Below are positions 1 to 11,785 of a stretch of 64,000 bases of DNA, piece after piece. The position numbers and the translations under genes were made by a program. The stretch comes from Sciurus carolinensis (Eukaryota > Chordata > Mammalia > Rodentia > Sciuridae). The stretch is taken from positions 19,326,897 through 19,390,896 of the forward strand of contig NC_062232.1 in NCBI RefSeq assembly GCF_902686445.1, in the 5' to 3' direction. How positions within the stretch are numbered: position 1 is the stretch's first letter; the number at the start of each line of letters is the position of its first letter. Below the pieces are notes generated by a model. That model had not been told where the DNA came from. It saw only the letters and a list, made by a program, of their open reading frames with translations, and did not search any database.

Positions 1-1050
1 GATGAGAATTTAGATAGAGATTGCTTGGGTTTGATATGCATATGAACCATATAGGAGTAAATATTTAATTGGCACATAGTTATATAAATCTCATCTTCAT
101 GATTGGAGGTCAGGAATAGACTCAGAGACCTAAAAGTCATTCATTATTATATGGTTGATTCTTTTGAGGACACAATTTGTTTAAAAGAATTACCTGGCCC
201 TTATCTTGAAGCTCATCTGCCTCTTTTCTGCTGCTTGCTCCTTCAATCATGTGACATTTTTAGGCAGTTTATCCCCAACCAGTTTGACAACTCAGTACTC
301 AGAAAAGTTAAATTTATTCTTCAAATCTAGAAATGTCTTCCTCTCACAGATTGTTTATAAAAATGTCAAAATAATATCTGTGCTACATGATGGCTAAGGG
401 ATTCCATTGTTAGCATGACTCCAACTGGATAAGTGCTTTATAATCACTGCCTTTGATTGCCTGTCTTTAATTCAGCTCTCTATTCTTGACAAAACAATTA
501 AGATTTTAAACAAATTATCTATGGGTTGCCCCTAATTCACAAGCTTATTTATCTTAGCTCCATAAGATTTTCCTTAGGGAATCTATGTTCCCATTCTTTT
601 AAAAAGTTATAAGTGATAGTATTTCCTATGATCCTAGATTAATTGAGTCCAAGAATTTTTTATGTCAGAGCTGTCAAGGTTGTCTCCATTGTAATCATTT
701 GGGAAAGGATTGTGTTTTGAGAAAACTGCTTCAGAAAGAGGGAAGATTATTGCTATTTTTTGCTTTGGCAAATATTTGCTTTGGAATTAAAGAACTACTG
801 TGTATTTTCCAGGCATTTTTTTTATCTATTCCATTGCCCACTGCATGCATTCTGAGTGTTACAAGGGGTATTAGAGGCCAATCCCTTATTCACCATGGTG
901 ACCCTTTTTGTAACCTGTCAGATAACCCTATAGAGTCTGCTTGCCTAGAAATGTACAATTGGTTATTGGTCAATGTTCTTCAAATGTAACTTCTTTAAAA
1001 TTGGATATGATATTCCATATATAGACTGTACAATGCATGGTTTGTTGCTT
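1..1050. other. AT-rich non-coding sequence, nothing recognised
   Basis: Short reading frames only, with no domain, splice-flanked exon or repeat that I can name. Composition is like the rest of the unique sequence in the window. Confidence 0.5.
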
Positions 1051-1064
1051 TTATTTTTTCATTT

Positions 1065-1910
1065 TCATTTTTTAATTTTAATTTTTATTTGTTCTAATTG
1101 ATTATACATTACAGAATACATTTTGATTCATTGTACACGAATGGAGCACAACTTTTCATTTATCTGGTTGTACCTGACATAGAGTCATACCATTCCTGTG
1201 ATCACACAAGTACCTAGGGTAATGATGTCAGTCCCATTCCACCATCTTTCCCACTCCCCTTCCCTCTTCCTTTCCCTCACTCTCCTCTGCCCAATCCAAA
1301 GTTCCTCCATTTATCCCTCCCCCCACCACATTATGGATCAGCATCCACATACCAGAGAAAACATTTCTGAGCAGATACTTCACAGAAGATATACAATTGA
1401 TCAACAAATATATGAAAAAATGTTCAACATCTGTAGGAATTAGAGAAATGCAAATCAAAACTAAGATACCATCTCACTTCAGTCAGAATGACAATGATTA
1501 AGAATACAAGCAACAATAGGTGTTGGCAAGGATGTGGGGAGAAAGGTACACTCATACATTGCTGGTGGGGATGCAAATTAGTGCAGCCACTCTGGAAAGC
1601 AGTGTGGAGACTCCTTAGAAAACTTGGAATGGAACCACCAGCTACTCCACTCCTTGGTCTATACCCACAAAATTTAAAACATGCATACTACAGTGACACA
1701 GCTACATCAATGTTTATAGCAACTCAATTCACAATAGCTACGTTATGGAACCAACCTAGGTGCCTTTCAGTAGATGAATGGATAAAGAAAATGTGGTGCA
1801 TATACACAATGGAATATGACTCAGCCTTAAAGGAAAACAAAATTATGGCATTTGCAGGTAAATGGATAGAGTTGGAGAGTATCAGGCTAAGCAAAATAAG
1901 TTAATCCCCC
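1065..1910 (-). mobile_element. 5'-inverted (twin-primed) L1 3' end
   Basis: The left part (about 1065-1345) is L1 3' UTR on the minus strand: a T-rich stretch (reverse of the poly-A tail), then an 'attgattatacattacagaata' type end and a long CT-rich run. The right part (about 1360-1910) is the C-terminal end of ORF2 on the plus strand. Adjacent pieces of one L1 in opposite orientation are the hallmark of twin priming during target-primed reverse transcription. The inversion junction lies near 1345-1365. I could not find a clear TSD. Confidence 0.7.
1365..1904 (+). pseudogene. L1 ORF2 C-terminal fragment
   Basis: The open part (1488-1904, 138 codons) matches the C-terminal end of L1 ORF2p, including the [17 protein letters not shown] cysteine/histidine cluster and the later HIYTMEYDSAL segment seen at the end of the other ORF2 copies here. 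Upstream, 1365-1487 continues in homology but in broken frame. It is the inverted half of a twin-primed insertion and encodes nothing functional: no reverse transcriptase or endonuclease domain is present. Confidence 0.85.
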
Positions 1911-1979
1911 AAAATCAACAGCTACATATTTTTTCATTTTTACTTCTCTTACCTGTGCTTTTAGGTTCATATCCAAAAT

Positions 1980-2190
1980 ATCATTGTTCAGAGCAATTCC
2001 ATGGAGTATTCCCCGTTTTCTTCTAGTAGAGTGTAGTTTCAGTTATTTTATAGCTTCTGTCTTTATTTGGAGTTGATTTTTTTTATCAGCTGTGAGGTAA
2101 TGGTCTAGTTTCATTCTACATATGGATATACAGTTATCTCAACACTGTTTATCTCCATTTTGTATCTTTGGCATCTTTATTAAAAAATAA
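1980..2190 (-). mobile_element. old L1 ORF2 fragment
   Basis: Segments such as 'tctagtttcattctacata' and 'aacactgtttatctccatt' resemble the minus-strand sequence of the ORF2 middle-to-3' region seen in other copies (compare 10460-10560). Degenerate, with no open frame. Assigned by eye. Confidence 0.5.
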
Positions 2191-3188
2191 TTGTCCATAA
2201 ATGCATACAACTACAATCTTAATTATAAACATTTAATCTCATAAATGTGATCATTACCTTATTCATGTATAGTTTGGACAAACATAGTCAGGGCCTCTCC
2301 TAGAAGTGTAAAGATTGGAAAGACAAATGTAGCACTTAATCTTTTCTTCTTCCAGCATACTGGAGATCATATCTTTTTGTAAAGTTAGTGCTTCTCAACA
2401 CATGGGATTTTGTCCCCTAGGCAAAACTAAACAATATCTGGAGACACTTTTGGTTGACACAACCAGGGAACTGCTAGTAGCATTTAGTGGGTAGAAGCTA
2501 TCCTAAAGTATATAAGGCAGCCTTTTACAACAAATTATTATTAAGTCCGAATGCCAGTAGTGCCAAGGTTCAAAAATTCTTATCTAAGCTAAAAACATTT
2601 TAATTTATTTTAATAATTTCTTGATTGGTAAAGTAATGCCTATTCATTGTAGAAAATGTATAAAATAGAAAAAACACAAATAAGAAATAACTATTACATC
2701 ATTATATTCCTCAGAAATAATCAATAAATATTTTGTCGTAATGACTTTCATACCTGGCTATGCCTATAGAGCTTTGAAAACAGGGCTCCAGTCTCAGATA
2801 TTTTGATGTTAATCTTTTCTCCATGTTTACATATTCTTATTAACACACTTTAGTCCTTTAACAAAATTTTACAATCATTTTCCATGCCATGGGTTGGTGA
2901 ACTATGGCTGTAGGTCAAATCCAACCTGTCACCTGTTTCTGTATGATTTTTAAAGTAAGAATGAGTTTTACATTTTAAGTGGTTGAAAAAATTAGAAATA
3001 TTTTATAATAATTACAAGAAATTGAAATTATGGTGAAGTAAGCTTATATTGGAATATAGCCATGTCCTTTCATTGATGTATTACTTATGACTGCTTTCAT
3101 GATATTACATCAGAGTTGGTTAGTTGTGAAAGATTTTGCAGGCCCTGAAATATGTCCTCTCCAACTCTTTACAAAAAATGTTGACTGA

Positions 3189-3574
3189 GCAATATTCATT
3201 ATGGTATTTGCTGGTAAATGGATAGAACTGGAGACAATAATAAGTGAAATAAGCCAGTACCAAAGAACAAAAGACTGAATGTTCTCTCTGATAAGTGGAT
3301 GTTAACACACATTAAGTTGGGGAGGGAAGAATAGAAGTTCATTGAATTAGACTAAGGTGAATGAAGTGGGGGATGAGAATAGGAAAGACAGTAGAATGAA
3401 TTGGACATAACTTTCTTATGTTCGTACATGAATATATGACAAGTGAAACTCCACATCGTGTGCAACCACAAGAATGGGATCCAAATTAGAATATGTTATA
3501 CTCCATCTATGTATGTATAATATATCAAAATATGCTCTACTGTCATGAATATCTAAAAAGAACAAATAAAAAAA
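3189..3574 (+). mobile_element. 5'-truncated L1 3' end with TSD
   Basis: It starts inside the last codons of ORF2 ('ggtatttgctggtaaatgga'), runs through the 3' UTR and ends in an A-rich tail. It is flanked by a 9-bp direct repeat gttgactga at 3180-3188 and 3575-3583. The 3' end has the 'ctactgtcatg' motif shared with L1 copy C. Confidence 0.8.
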
Positions 3575-3815
3575 GTTGACTGATTTCTGTCCTATTCTGT
3601 GCTGTTAGACACATCCATATTTTCCTGGACTTATAGCATTTAATCCTATCTTGTTGATCACTAAATCCTTTTCAATTTTCAACTATTTGTAAATAATTCT
3701 TAGAAAAAATTCTAATTGACTGGCCCTTGCATATGTACATAATTATATATGTAGTAAAATTTCATAAAGAAAATCACTTTTTGAAGGACATTGTTTAGAT
3801 AGCCAAATTAATATC

Positions 3816-4215
3816 TGTTTTAGTTAACATTTTGACACTGTGACCAAAATATATGACAAGAACAATTTTAGAGGAGAAGTTTGTTTGGTGCTCACAGTTT
3901 CAGAGGTCTCAATTCATTCAGGGCCAACTCCATTACTCTGTGCAGCGAAACATCACAGTGAAAGAGTATGGAAGAGAAAAGCAGCTCAGGACATGATAAT
4001 CTGGAAGTAGATACTTCCACTCAATAGGTAAATATATAAACCCAAAGGCACATGCGAAATGATCCACCTCATCTAACCATACCCTACTTGCCCACAGTTA
4101 GCATCCAGTTAATCCCTATCAGGGGATTAATGTACTAATTATAATAAGGCTCTCATAACCCACTAATTTGACCTCTAAACTTTCTTGTTTAGTGGAATAC
4201 CTCATATCTAAATCA
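3816..4215 (-). repeat. MaLR 3' LTR
   Basis: Left-hand LTR of the minus-strand MaLR element. Homology to 5778-6212 is clear through the 'gacctctaa'/'cacttctaa' region; the inner boundary is approximate. Confidence 0.65.
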
Positions 4216-5460
4216 TAACATTCCATCTTTGACCCCCAAAAACTCATGTTCATCTCATAATGTAAAATACATTTAATCCATTTCAAGGGTCTCCATAGTC
4301 TTAACAGTTCCTGGAATGCCCAAAATACAAGTCTAAAGTCTCCTCTGAGAGTCAAGACAAACTCTCAGAATAAGCCCCTATAAAAAATCAAAAACAAGTT
4401 ATATATATTCAATATATAAAGGCACAGAATAAACATTTCCATTCCAAAGGAAGAAATAGGGGCATAAAAAGAAGGGATGGGACCAAAACAAGACTGAAAT
4501 ACAGCTGGGTAAACAAGTCCTGTAGCCCCATGTCCAGCATCTGGGACTTGTGGCATGATGATGTTCTTACCAAAGGGCTTGTGTAGCTCCATTGCTATGG
4601 CCTTGCTGTTTGCAGCTTACATGGCATCGCCCTTGGCTTGTTTTGCTCAATTCCTGCAGCTTTCCTTAGTAGACATTCCATGGTACTTGGATCTCTAAAT
4701 CTTGGGGGTCTGCATTACAGCTTTGACTTCCTTCTCATGTCTCCATTCATCACCTTCTCAGGAGATTACCACAAGGACTCTGACCCTCCTGCACATCGGC
4801 CTCCCGGGTCTTCCTTGGAAATCTTTGTGGAAGTCTCCATGATCCCCAAAATCCAGCATTCCACATTTCTGTAGAACCAGCACCAAGATATTGAAGCCAA
4901 GACCCGCCACCATCTTTAGCAGTAGCCAAACCTCCAGGGACTATGGCTACAGCATCCTCTGAGTGCCTGGATGGTTGATATGGTGCTACTCTGGTCTCTT
5001 CTCAATTTTTACTTTTACACCCTTGAACCTGAGATGGGTGTGGGCTTGCCAATTCCTGAGATGTACACCTGCTATCTTTCCTATTGTTTATGGGTAACGT
5101 GTTTAGCATCTCTTTAGTGACTGTAAATGTTTAATAGTCACACATTCCTTAGCCCCAGTTTTGTACTTTTCTGAGAGAACTCCAAGTTTTTCAAATCTTT
5201 CTGCTCTGCTTTCTGCTCCTGAGTATCACAGTAAACTGCTAAAAGTCACCAACAATATCCATGCCATTGCCTGAGTTCTATGCTGCCTATGAATTTCTTC
5301 CACCAGATTAATTATTCCATCACCTTTAAATTTAGCCTTACAGAATGTCTAAGGACAGAAGGAAAATGTAGACAACTTAGTGAGAATGTGACATGAATGG
5401 CCAACAGTACAATTTCCAAGAGTCCTCTTTTTCCTTGGAAACATTTTCAGCCAAGTCTTT

Positions 5461-5557
5461 TTTTCATTTTTTCTTTTCTTCGGTACTGGGGATTTGAACC
5501 CAGGGCCTTGTGCTTGCAAGGCAAGCACTCAACCAACTGAGCTATATCCCCAGCCCT
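5461..5557 (-). mobile_element. ID-type (tRNA-Ala-derived) SINE
   Basis: Contains 'gaacccagggccttgtgct' and 'gagctatatccccagccct', the reverse of the tRNA-like head with its pol III box region, preceded by a T-rich tail. A 13-bp TSD with one mismatch flanks it: cagccaagtcttt (5448-5460) and cagcccagtcttt (5558-5570). It is inserted in the MaLR internal region and therefore younger. Confidence 0.9.
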
Positions 5558-5777
5558 CAGCCCAGTCTTTACTGTCCACACCTCTATCAGCATTTTGGTC
5601 TTTTGAGATCCAATCAGAATTGCCCATTGAGCTCCACTTAAAACAATATAAAGCTTTTCTAACTTGTATCTCCAAATGTCTCAAGATTCCGCCCACAGAT
5701 TCCAAAGAGCTTCAAAAGCTTCTAACCCAATGTTCATGTTAGTCATGGCAACAATCCTACTTCTTAATAACAATTTC

Positions 5778-6212
5778 TGTTTTAGTTAGATTTTTTTTTT
5801 GTCACTGTAACAAAAAGACCTGACAAAAACAATTTTAGAGGAGGAAAATTTTATTTTGACCTCACAGTTTCAGTGGTCTTAATCCATAGATGGCTGTCTT
5901 CATTGCTATGAGCTGAAGGTGAGGCAGAATATCAGGGCAGAAGGACCTGATGAAGGAACATGGCACAGGACATGACAGTTAGGAAGCATAGAGAATCCAC
6001 TCATAGAGAGAATCCACTCAAAATACATACTCAAAGGCCTGTCTCCAATGACCCAACCAACCACATTCTGCCTACATACAGTTACCACCCAGTTCATACC
6101 TATCAGGGGATTAAGGCACTGATAAGGTTAAATCTCTTACAACCCAATCATTTCACTTCTAAATATTCTTACTTTGTCTCACACATGAGCTTTTTGGAGA
6201 CACTTTTTATGA
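5778..6212 (-). repeat. MaLR 5' LTR
   Basis: Right-hand LTR of the same element. It contains a local duplication of 'gagaatccactca' (about 5991-6019). The outer boundary is approximate. Confidence 0.65.
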
Positions 6213-6229
6213 ATATCATAGCAGTATCC

Positions 6230-7740
6230 TAAAAGTTTATACCAACTTTCACTCTGGATCAGAAGTATGTAGGATTGCTTCTAACTCCAGTCCCTTGTAA
6301 TCAATGGGTCCTCTGCATTTTTTGCCTCTGCCACCCCATCTCTTTGTTTACTAATAAAGCTGGGACATTTTTTTCCATGTGCTTATTGTCCTTTTGTGTT
6401 TATTTTGTAAACTGCCTGTCTTTTTAAAAATTTTAGTCTTTCCCATTATATACTATGACTTTTATCATTTCATTACTACTTTGTAAGAACTTTGTTCTTT
6501 TTATATTAGGAATAATAATGCTTTTTCCAACATTTAAGCTGATAATGTTTCTCATATTTACATTTTTTTCTTTTAATATTTTTAATATTTGAAGTTTTTG
6601 AAGGTTACACTTTAAAATATGTCCTGCCTTTGGTATTTTTCTTATTTTCTGTCTGATCTTTGTGAACGGATGTAAACTTACTAAACATTTAAGTAGAGGT
6701 GAAAGAACATTGAACTCCAGGGACATGGAATATGGATGCAAAGGCATGAGTCCTGCTTGGAAAAAGAAAGGAGTATGGGTGACTGTGGTAAAAGAAAGAT
6801 GAAAGAGAAGACTGTGAGGATTACAGGAACCAAATTACAACCAAACTTTTATGTTTTAACAAGGAGCTTCAGCCTTATCATTTGAAGTTCATAAATATGG
6901 TTCTTAGACTACCTGCAGCAGAATTACATGGGGGTAGTTGTAGTGTTAATGTTTAAAATGCTCTATCCTATAGCCTAAGTCTCCTAGTGGAGTTGTAGAT
7001 GAAAATATCTCAAGACCATGAACTTCACAAATGCAGTTATCCAAACAGGTAAACACATCATGTAAATAACAGCTGTTGTTCTACACATAAGAATTCAGAG
7101 CAATATTTCTCAATTTTGTCTGCTTATTGGAAGTGGGATCATTAGAAAAGATTTACAAACATGGATACCTGGGTCAAATTCTGAGTAACTTGACTTAATT
7201 TGTCTGCCATATCACCCAGAAATTTGGATTTAAAAATTAATGTTCATCAAATTTGAGAATTACCACTAAAGGCGTAGTGATTCTTGAACAATGCGACTCA
7301 GACTAGCAGCATCAGCAATTACCTGGAAACTTGTTAGAGATGCAAGTTTGAATACCACAGATATGCTGAATCAGAAAGTCAGTGTAGAATAGAAGTCAGT
7401 GCTTAGCAAATCCTACAGGTGGTTCTGGTATATGCTGAAGTTTGATAACCACTACTTTAGAGTGATTGAGGAAGTCACTTCATGGTTCATCACTTTTAGA
7501 AACACATCTGCTATTGTTCCTTTGGCTAGTGTGGCTTAAGGAATTGGGAGGAACTTGGGAAGTGAGCAAAGTGAACACCATTCACTGAGTTCCCGTTTGG
7601 TTTGCATTTTGATGATTGCCTGTTTGTGATTATTGATCAGGTACCAGCTTGTATATGGTGTAGTTATGTCTAATTAATTTGGAGTTTTAGCTTTAAAATT
7701 GTGGGTTATATTTTTAATGGGAGGTGAGGTATATTAAAGA
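6230..7740. other. AT-rich non-coding sequence, nothing recognised
   Basis: No reading frame with recognisable content. The 104-codon minus-strand frame at 6433-6747 is low-complexity and has no domain I know. Confidence 0.5.
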
Positions 7741-8006
7741 AATTTGATTGGTGCATTGTAATTATACATAACAGTGGGATCACTGTGACATATTCATATA
7801 TGCACATAACATAATTTGGGCAATTCATTCCCCTGTACCTCCCTTTTTCCTCCCCTCATCCCTTCCTCTGATCCTCTTCCTCTACTATACTGGTTTCTTT
7901 TCTATTTTCATGAGACCCTATTTTTTTCCTGTTTTACTCTCTAGCTTCTATATATGAATTATATTTTTTCTTCTTTATGCCTAAGATTCCACTGTATGTA
8001 TATGTA

Positions 8007-8010
<4 letters not shown>

Positions 8011-8062
<52 letters not shown>
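8011..8062. repeat. (CA)n-(TA)n microsatellite
   Basis: About 17 CA units run directly into about nine AT units, inside the L1 3' UTR. Confidence 0.95.
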
Positions 8063-8218
8063 ATTTTCTTTATCAATTAATCTGTTTACAAACACCTAGG
8101 CTGGTTCCATAACTTGGCTAATGTGAATTGTACTGCTGTAAACATTGGAATTCATGTATCACTATAGTATAACAATTTCAGTTCTTTTGGATAAATACTG
8201 AGGAATGAAATATCTGGG

Positions 8219-8761
8219 TATATTAATCAGCATTCTCTAGAGGAGCAGAATCAACAGGAAGTATGATTATAAAAGGGGATTTATTAGATTGGCTTACATG
8301 ACCAGAAGCTGGATAGTCCACAATGGCTGTCTGCAGCTGGAGAGCTGGAAGAACCAGCAGCTGCACAGTTCAAGACTCAAAAGCCCCAGAACATAAAGGA
8401 TCAACAGTGCTACCCTAGTCTGAGACCAAGGCTTCTGGAAACTCCCTGGAAAATCACTGGCAGAGTTCACTTAAGAAGAGTGAAGAAGTGAGAGTCGATA
8501 TCCTCAGATGATTGATGGAAGTAGTGATCAAGAACCCATTCAAGAAGAGCCCAACTTGCATCTGCGTCTGCTTCCTTGTTTTTCCAGCTTTTATTCAATC
8601 CTGTTGGGCAGTGTCACAACGCTTAGGGAGGGGATCCACTTCAGTTCACTATCCCGCATTCCAATCATTCCTAGACATGCCCTCATGGACACATCTAGAG
8701 GACTCTTAATCATCAGCATCTCTTAATACAATCAAGTTGACAATTGAAATTAACCATTACA
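8219..8761 (-). mobile_element. solo LTR (ERVL-like), family not assigned
   Basis: A 543-bp block interrupts the L1 at 7745-8985. It is flanked by a 5-bp direct repeat ctggg (8214-8218 and 8762-8766), the TSD length usual for ERVL-class elements. On this strand it ends '...ttaaccattaca', so the minus strand starts TGTAATGG. The other end (tatattaatcag) looks like a decayed tgtattaatcag. Short frames inside are not coding. Confidence 0.6.
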
Positions 8762-8984
8762 CTGGGTTATTATGGTTCCATTCCTAGTCTTTTGAGGAAT
8801 CCTCATACTGATTTCCACAGTTGTTATACTAAATTTCTGTGTCACCAACAATGTATAAGTATTCCTTTTTGCTTGCATCCTTGCAAGCATTCATTATTAT
8901 TTGTATTCTTGATGTTTGCCATTCTAACTGGGCAAAATGACAAGGAAATGAAAATCAAAACTACACTGAGATTTCATTTGTTAA

Positions 8985-9125
8985 AATTGATGAACCAATA
9001 TACACTATTAGTTAAAAGTCCATAGTTTATATTAGGGTTCACCCTTGGTATCATATAACTCAATAAGTTTTGACAATTGCATAATGCCATGTATCTACCA
9101 TTATAGAATTATACAAAATGATCTT
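8985..9125 (-). mobile_element. old L1 3' UTR, part 1
   Basis: 'tatattagggttcaccctt...ccatgtatctaccattatag' is old L1 3' UTR on the minus strand. It continues after 10890 ('ttgccctaaaaatgtcctat'), showing that the 9125-10890 element was inserted into it. Confidence 0.65.
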
Positions 9126-10890
9126 TTGTTTTTTCAACATTTTTTATTAGATATACATAACAGAGTTCATTTTGACATAATTATACAAGCATGGAATATA
9201 ATTTGCTCCACTTCCTTCCCTAGTACTTCCCTTTTCCCTCCTCTCCTCCCTCCACCTGTTCCCTTTCCTCTACTCTACTGAACTTTTTTCTATTTGCAGT
9301 TTTCTAAATTAATGATTTATGGATGTACACAAAGGTGAAATTCACTATGGATATTCATATATGTACATAGGAAAGTTTGATCAAATTCATTCCACTGTTC
9401 TTCCCTTTTCCCATTCCTCTTCCCTCCCTCTGTATCCCCCCTCTCCTCCACTGATCTCTCTACTGTTTTCATGGGATCCTGCCCCTCCTTTTCTTTTTTC
9501 CTTATTTTGTTATAGCTTCTGCAGATGAGAGAAAGCATTCAATCCTTCACTTTATGCATCTGGCTTATTTCAGTTAGCATGCTGTTCTCCAGTTTCATTC
9601 ATTTAATAGCAAATGCTATAATTTCATACTTCTTTATGGCTGAGTAAAACTCCATTGTGTTTATATAGCACATTTTATTATCCAGTCATCTGTTGATGGG
9701 CACCTGGGATGGTTCCATAACTTGGCTATTGTGAACTGCCCTGCTATAAACATCAAAGTGGCTGCATACCTATAGTATGCTGATTGGATCTTTGGGGTAT
9801 ATATCAAGGAATGGGGCAGCTGGGTCATATGGTGATTTCATTCATAGTTTTTTTGAGGACTCTCCATACTGCTTTCCAGAGTGGCTGTTTTAATTTGCAA
9901 TTCCACCAACAATATCTGAGTGTACCTTTTCCCCAACATTCTCTCCAACATTTATTATTGTCATCTTGGTAATTGCCATTATGAATGGAGTGAGATAAAA
10001 TACCAAGGTAGTTTTGATTTGCATTTCTGGTGATTGCTAGAAATGTTGAACATTTTTTCATATATTTATTGGCCATTTATATTTCTTCACTTGAGAAGTG
10101 TCTCTTTAGTTCTTTTGCCTAATTATTATTTTATTTGATGTTAAGTGTTTTGACTTCCTTATATATTTTGGATATTAATACCCTATCTGAGGGAGGAGGT
10201 GACAAAGAACTTCTCCCTTTCTGTAGGTTCCATCTTCATGTTCTTAATTATTCTTTTGCTTTGCAGAAGCTTTTTAATTTGATGCTGTCCTACTTATTGA
10301 TTCTTGGTTTTATTTTTTGAAATTTAGGAGTCTTGTTAAAGAAGTTGATGCCTGTGCCAATATGTTGAAGTGTTTTGCCTATATTTTCTTTTAGAAGTTG
10401 TAGAGTTTCTGGTCTAATTTCTAGGTCTTTAATTGACTTTGAGTTGATTTTTCTATAGGGTGGGTGACAGGGATCAAGTTTCATTTTTCTACATATAGAT
10501 GTCCAGTTTTACCAGCACCATTTGTTAAAAAGGCTATTTTTTCTCAAATGTATGTTTTTGACCCCTTTGTATAGTATCAGATAACTGTGTCTATGTAAAT
10601 TTGTCTCTGTTTCTTCTATTCTACTCCATTGATTGTCATGTTTGTTTTGGTGCAAGTACCATGCAATTTTTGTTACTACAGGTTTTTAGTATAATTTTAG
10701 GTCCGGTATTAGGATGCCTCCAGCATTGCTCTTTTTGCTCAGGATTGATTTGACTATTCTGGTTCTCATTTTTCCAAATTAATTTTAGAACTGTTTTTTT
10801 TCTAGTTCCGTAAAGAAAGTCATTGGTATCTTAATGGGAAATTGCATTAAATCTGTATAATGATTTTGGTAGTATGGCTATTTCATGCAA
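9125..10890 (-). mobile_element. 5'-truncated L1 (3' UTR plus ORF2 3' half), minus strand
   Basis: Left end: T-rich tail, then two successive copies of a 3' UTR-like module (about 9140-9300 and 9310-9480), each with a CT-rich run. From about 9530 the minus strand encodes degraded ORF2: the cysteine-cluster region at 9825-10076 (residues CWREC..KGTLRYCWWNCK) and the 'KINSKSIKDLEIRPETLQLL' stretch at 10290-10484. Frame is lost many times. The element lies inside an older L1 of the same orientation; possible TSD caaaat near 9114 and 10876. Confidence 0.75.
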
Positions 10891-11246
10891 AATAATTTTA
10901 TTGCCCTAAAAATGTCCTATGCTCCAAATACTCATCCCACTCTTTTTCCCATTTCTGATTGGACTCTGGAGTCCTCTGATACTTTTATTATCTACATGTT
11001 TTGCCTTTCCCATGAAGTTATGAGGTTGGAATTATAGAGTATGCAGCCTTTTCAGACTGATTACTTTTATTTAGTGATATGCATTACAATTACTTGATTT
11101 CTTTCTATAGTTTAATAGTTCATTTCTTTTTTATTGCTGAAGAATATTACATTATATGAATACACCACAGTTTATTTATCCATTCAAATATTAGTGGATA
11201 TCTTGGTTGTTTTCAAGTTTGACAACCATTAACAAAGCTGCTATGA

Positions 11247-11458
11247 GCTGGACCCAATGGTGTATGCCTCTAATCCCAGCTGCTCAGGAAGCTGAGTCAG
11301 GAGGATGGTGAGTTCAAAGCCAGCCTCAGAAAAAGTGAGGCACTAAGCAACTTAATGAGATCCTGTCTCTAAATAAAATACAAAATAGGACTGGGGATGT
11401 GGCTCAGTGGTCGAGTGCCCCTGACCTCAATCCCTGGTAAGCCACCCCCACCCCCCAA
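11247..11458 (+). mobile_element. composite B1-ID SINE
   Basis: The 7SL/B1-like half ('cctctaatcccagctgctca', 'gttcaaagccagcctcaga') is followed by an ID-like half ('ctggggatgtggctcagtgg') and a C/A-rich tail. Perfect 13-bp TSD aaagctgctatga at 11234-11246 and 11459-11471, splitting the old L1. Confidence 0.9.
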
Positions 11459-11573
11459 AAAGCTGCTATGAACAGTCATGCACAGGTTTTTGTGTAGACA
11501 TAACTTTTTGACTTATTTGGATAAGCATCAATAAGTATGATGACTGGAACACGTGGGAAGACTATGTTTAGCC

Positions 11574-11785
11574 TTTTTTTTTTTTTTTGGTACTAGGGAC
11601 TGAATTAAACCACTGAGCTGCACCCCTATCATTTTTAATTTTTATTTTGATACAGGGTCTCTCTAGGTTACTTAAAGCCTCACTAGGTTGTTGAAGTTGG
11701 CTTCCAACCTGGGATTCTCTTGCCTCAGCTTCCCAAGCTGCTGTTATTACAGGCTTGTGCCTTGCTGAGTTGCACCCAGCAAGAG
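11574..11785 (-). mobile_element. composite B1-ID SINE
   Basis: Poly-T start, ID-like half ('accactgagctgcacccct'), then B1-like half in reverse ('gcctcagcttcccaagctgc', 'attacaggcttgtgcc'). Same family as 11247-11458, opposite strand. Confidence 0.85.

Larger units (their letters stand above)
3816..6212 (-). mobile_element. MaLR-type (ERVL-MaLR) LTR element, complete, minus strand
   Basis: Two related LTRs (3816-about 4215 and 5778-about 6212) flank a 1.56-kb internal region. Both LTRs begin on this strand with 'ctgttttagtta', share 'acaattttagaggag' and 'cctatcaggggattaa', and lie in the same orientation. The internal part carries sequence I recognise from MaLR internal regions, such as 'cattccatctttgaccccca' beside the left LTR and 'tatcagcattttggtc' near the right. 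Those landmarks place transcription on the minus strand. MaLR elements are old non-autonomous relatives of ERVL; no gag or pol frame remains. A possible 5-bp TSD atatc lies at 3811-3815 and 6213-6217. An ID SINE sits inside at 5461-5557. Confidence 0.75.
7745..8985 (-). mobile_element. L1 3' UTR plus ORF2 3' end, minus strand, split by a solo LTR
   Basis: From left: 3' UTR end ('attatacataacagtggg'), pyrimidine-rich stretch, then ORF2 C-terminal sequence read on the minus strand ('ggctggttccataacttgg'). The element is interrupted at 8219-8761 and resumes at 8767 with 'ttatggttccattcctag'. It ends near 8985, inside the region encoding the cysteine cluster end of ORF2. No intact frame. Confidence 0.75.

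Noticed and set aside
5494..5742. 82-codon frame that begins in tRNA-like sequence
   Set aside because: Starts inside an ID SINE and runs into MaLR internal sequence.
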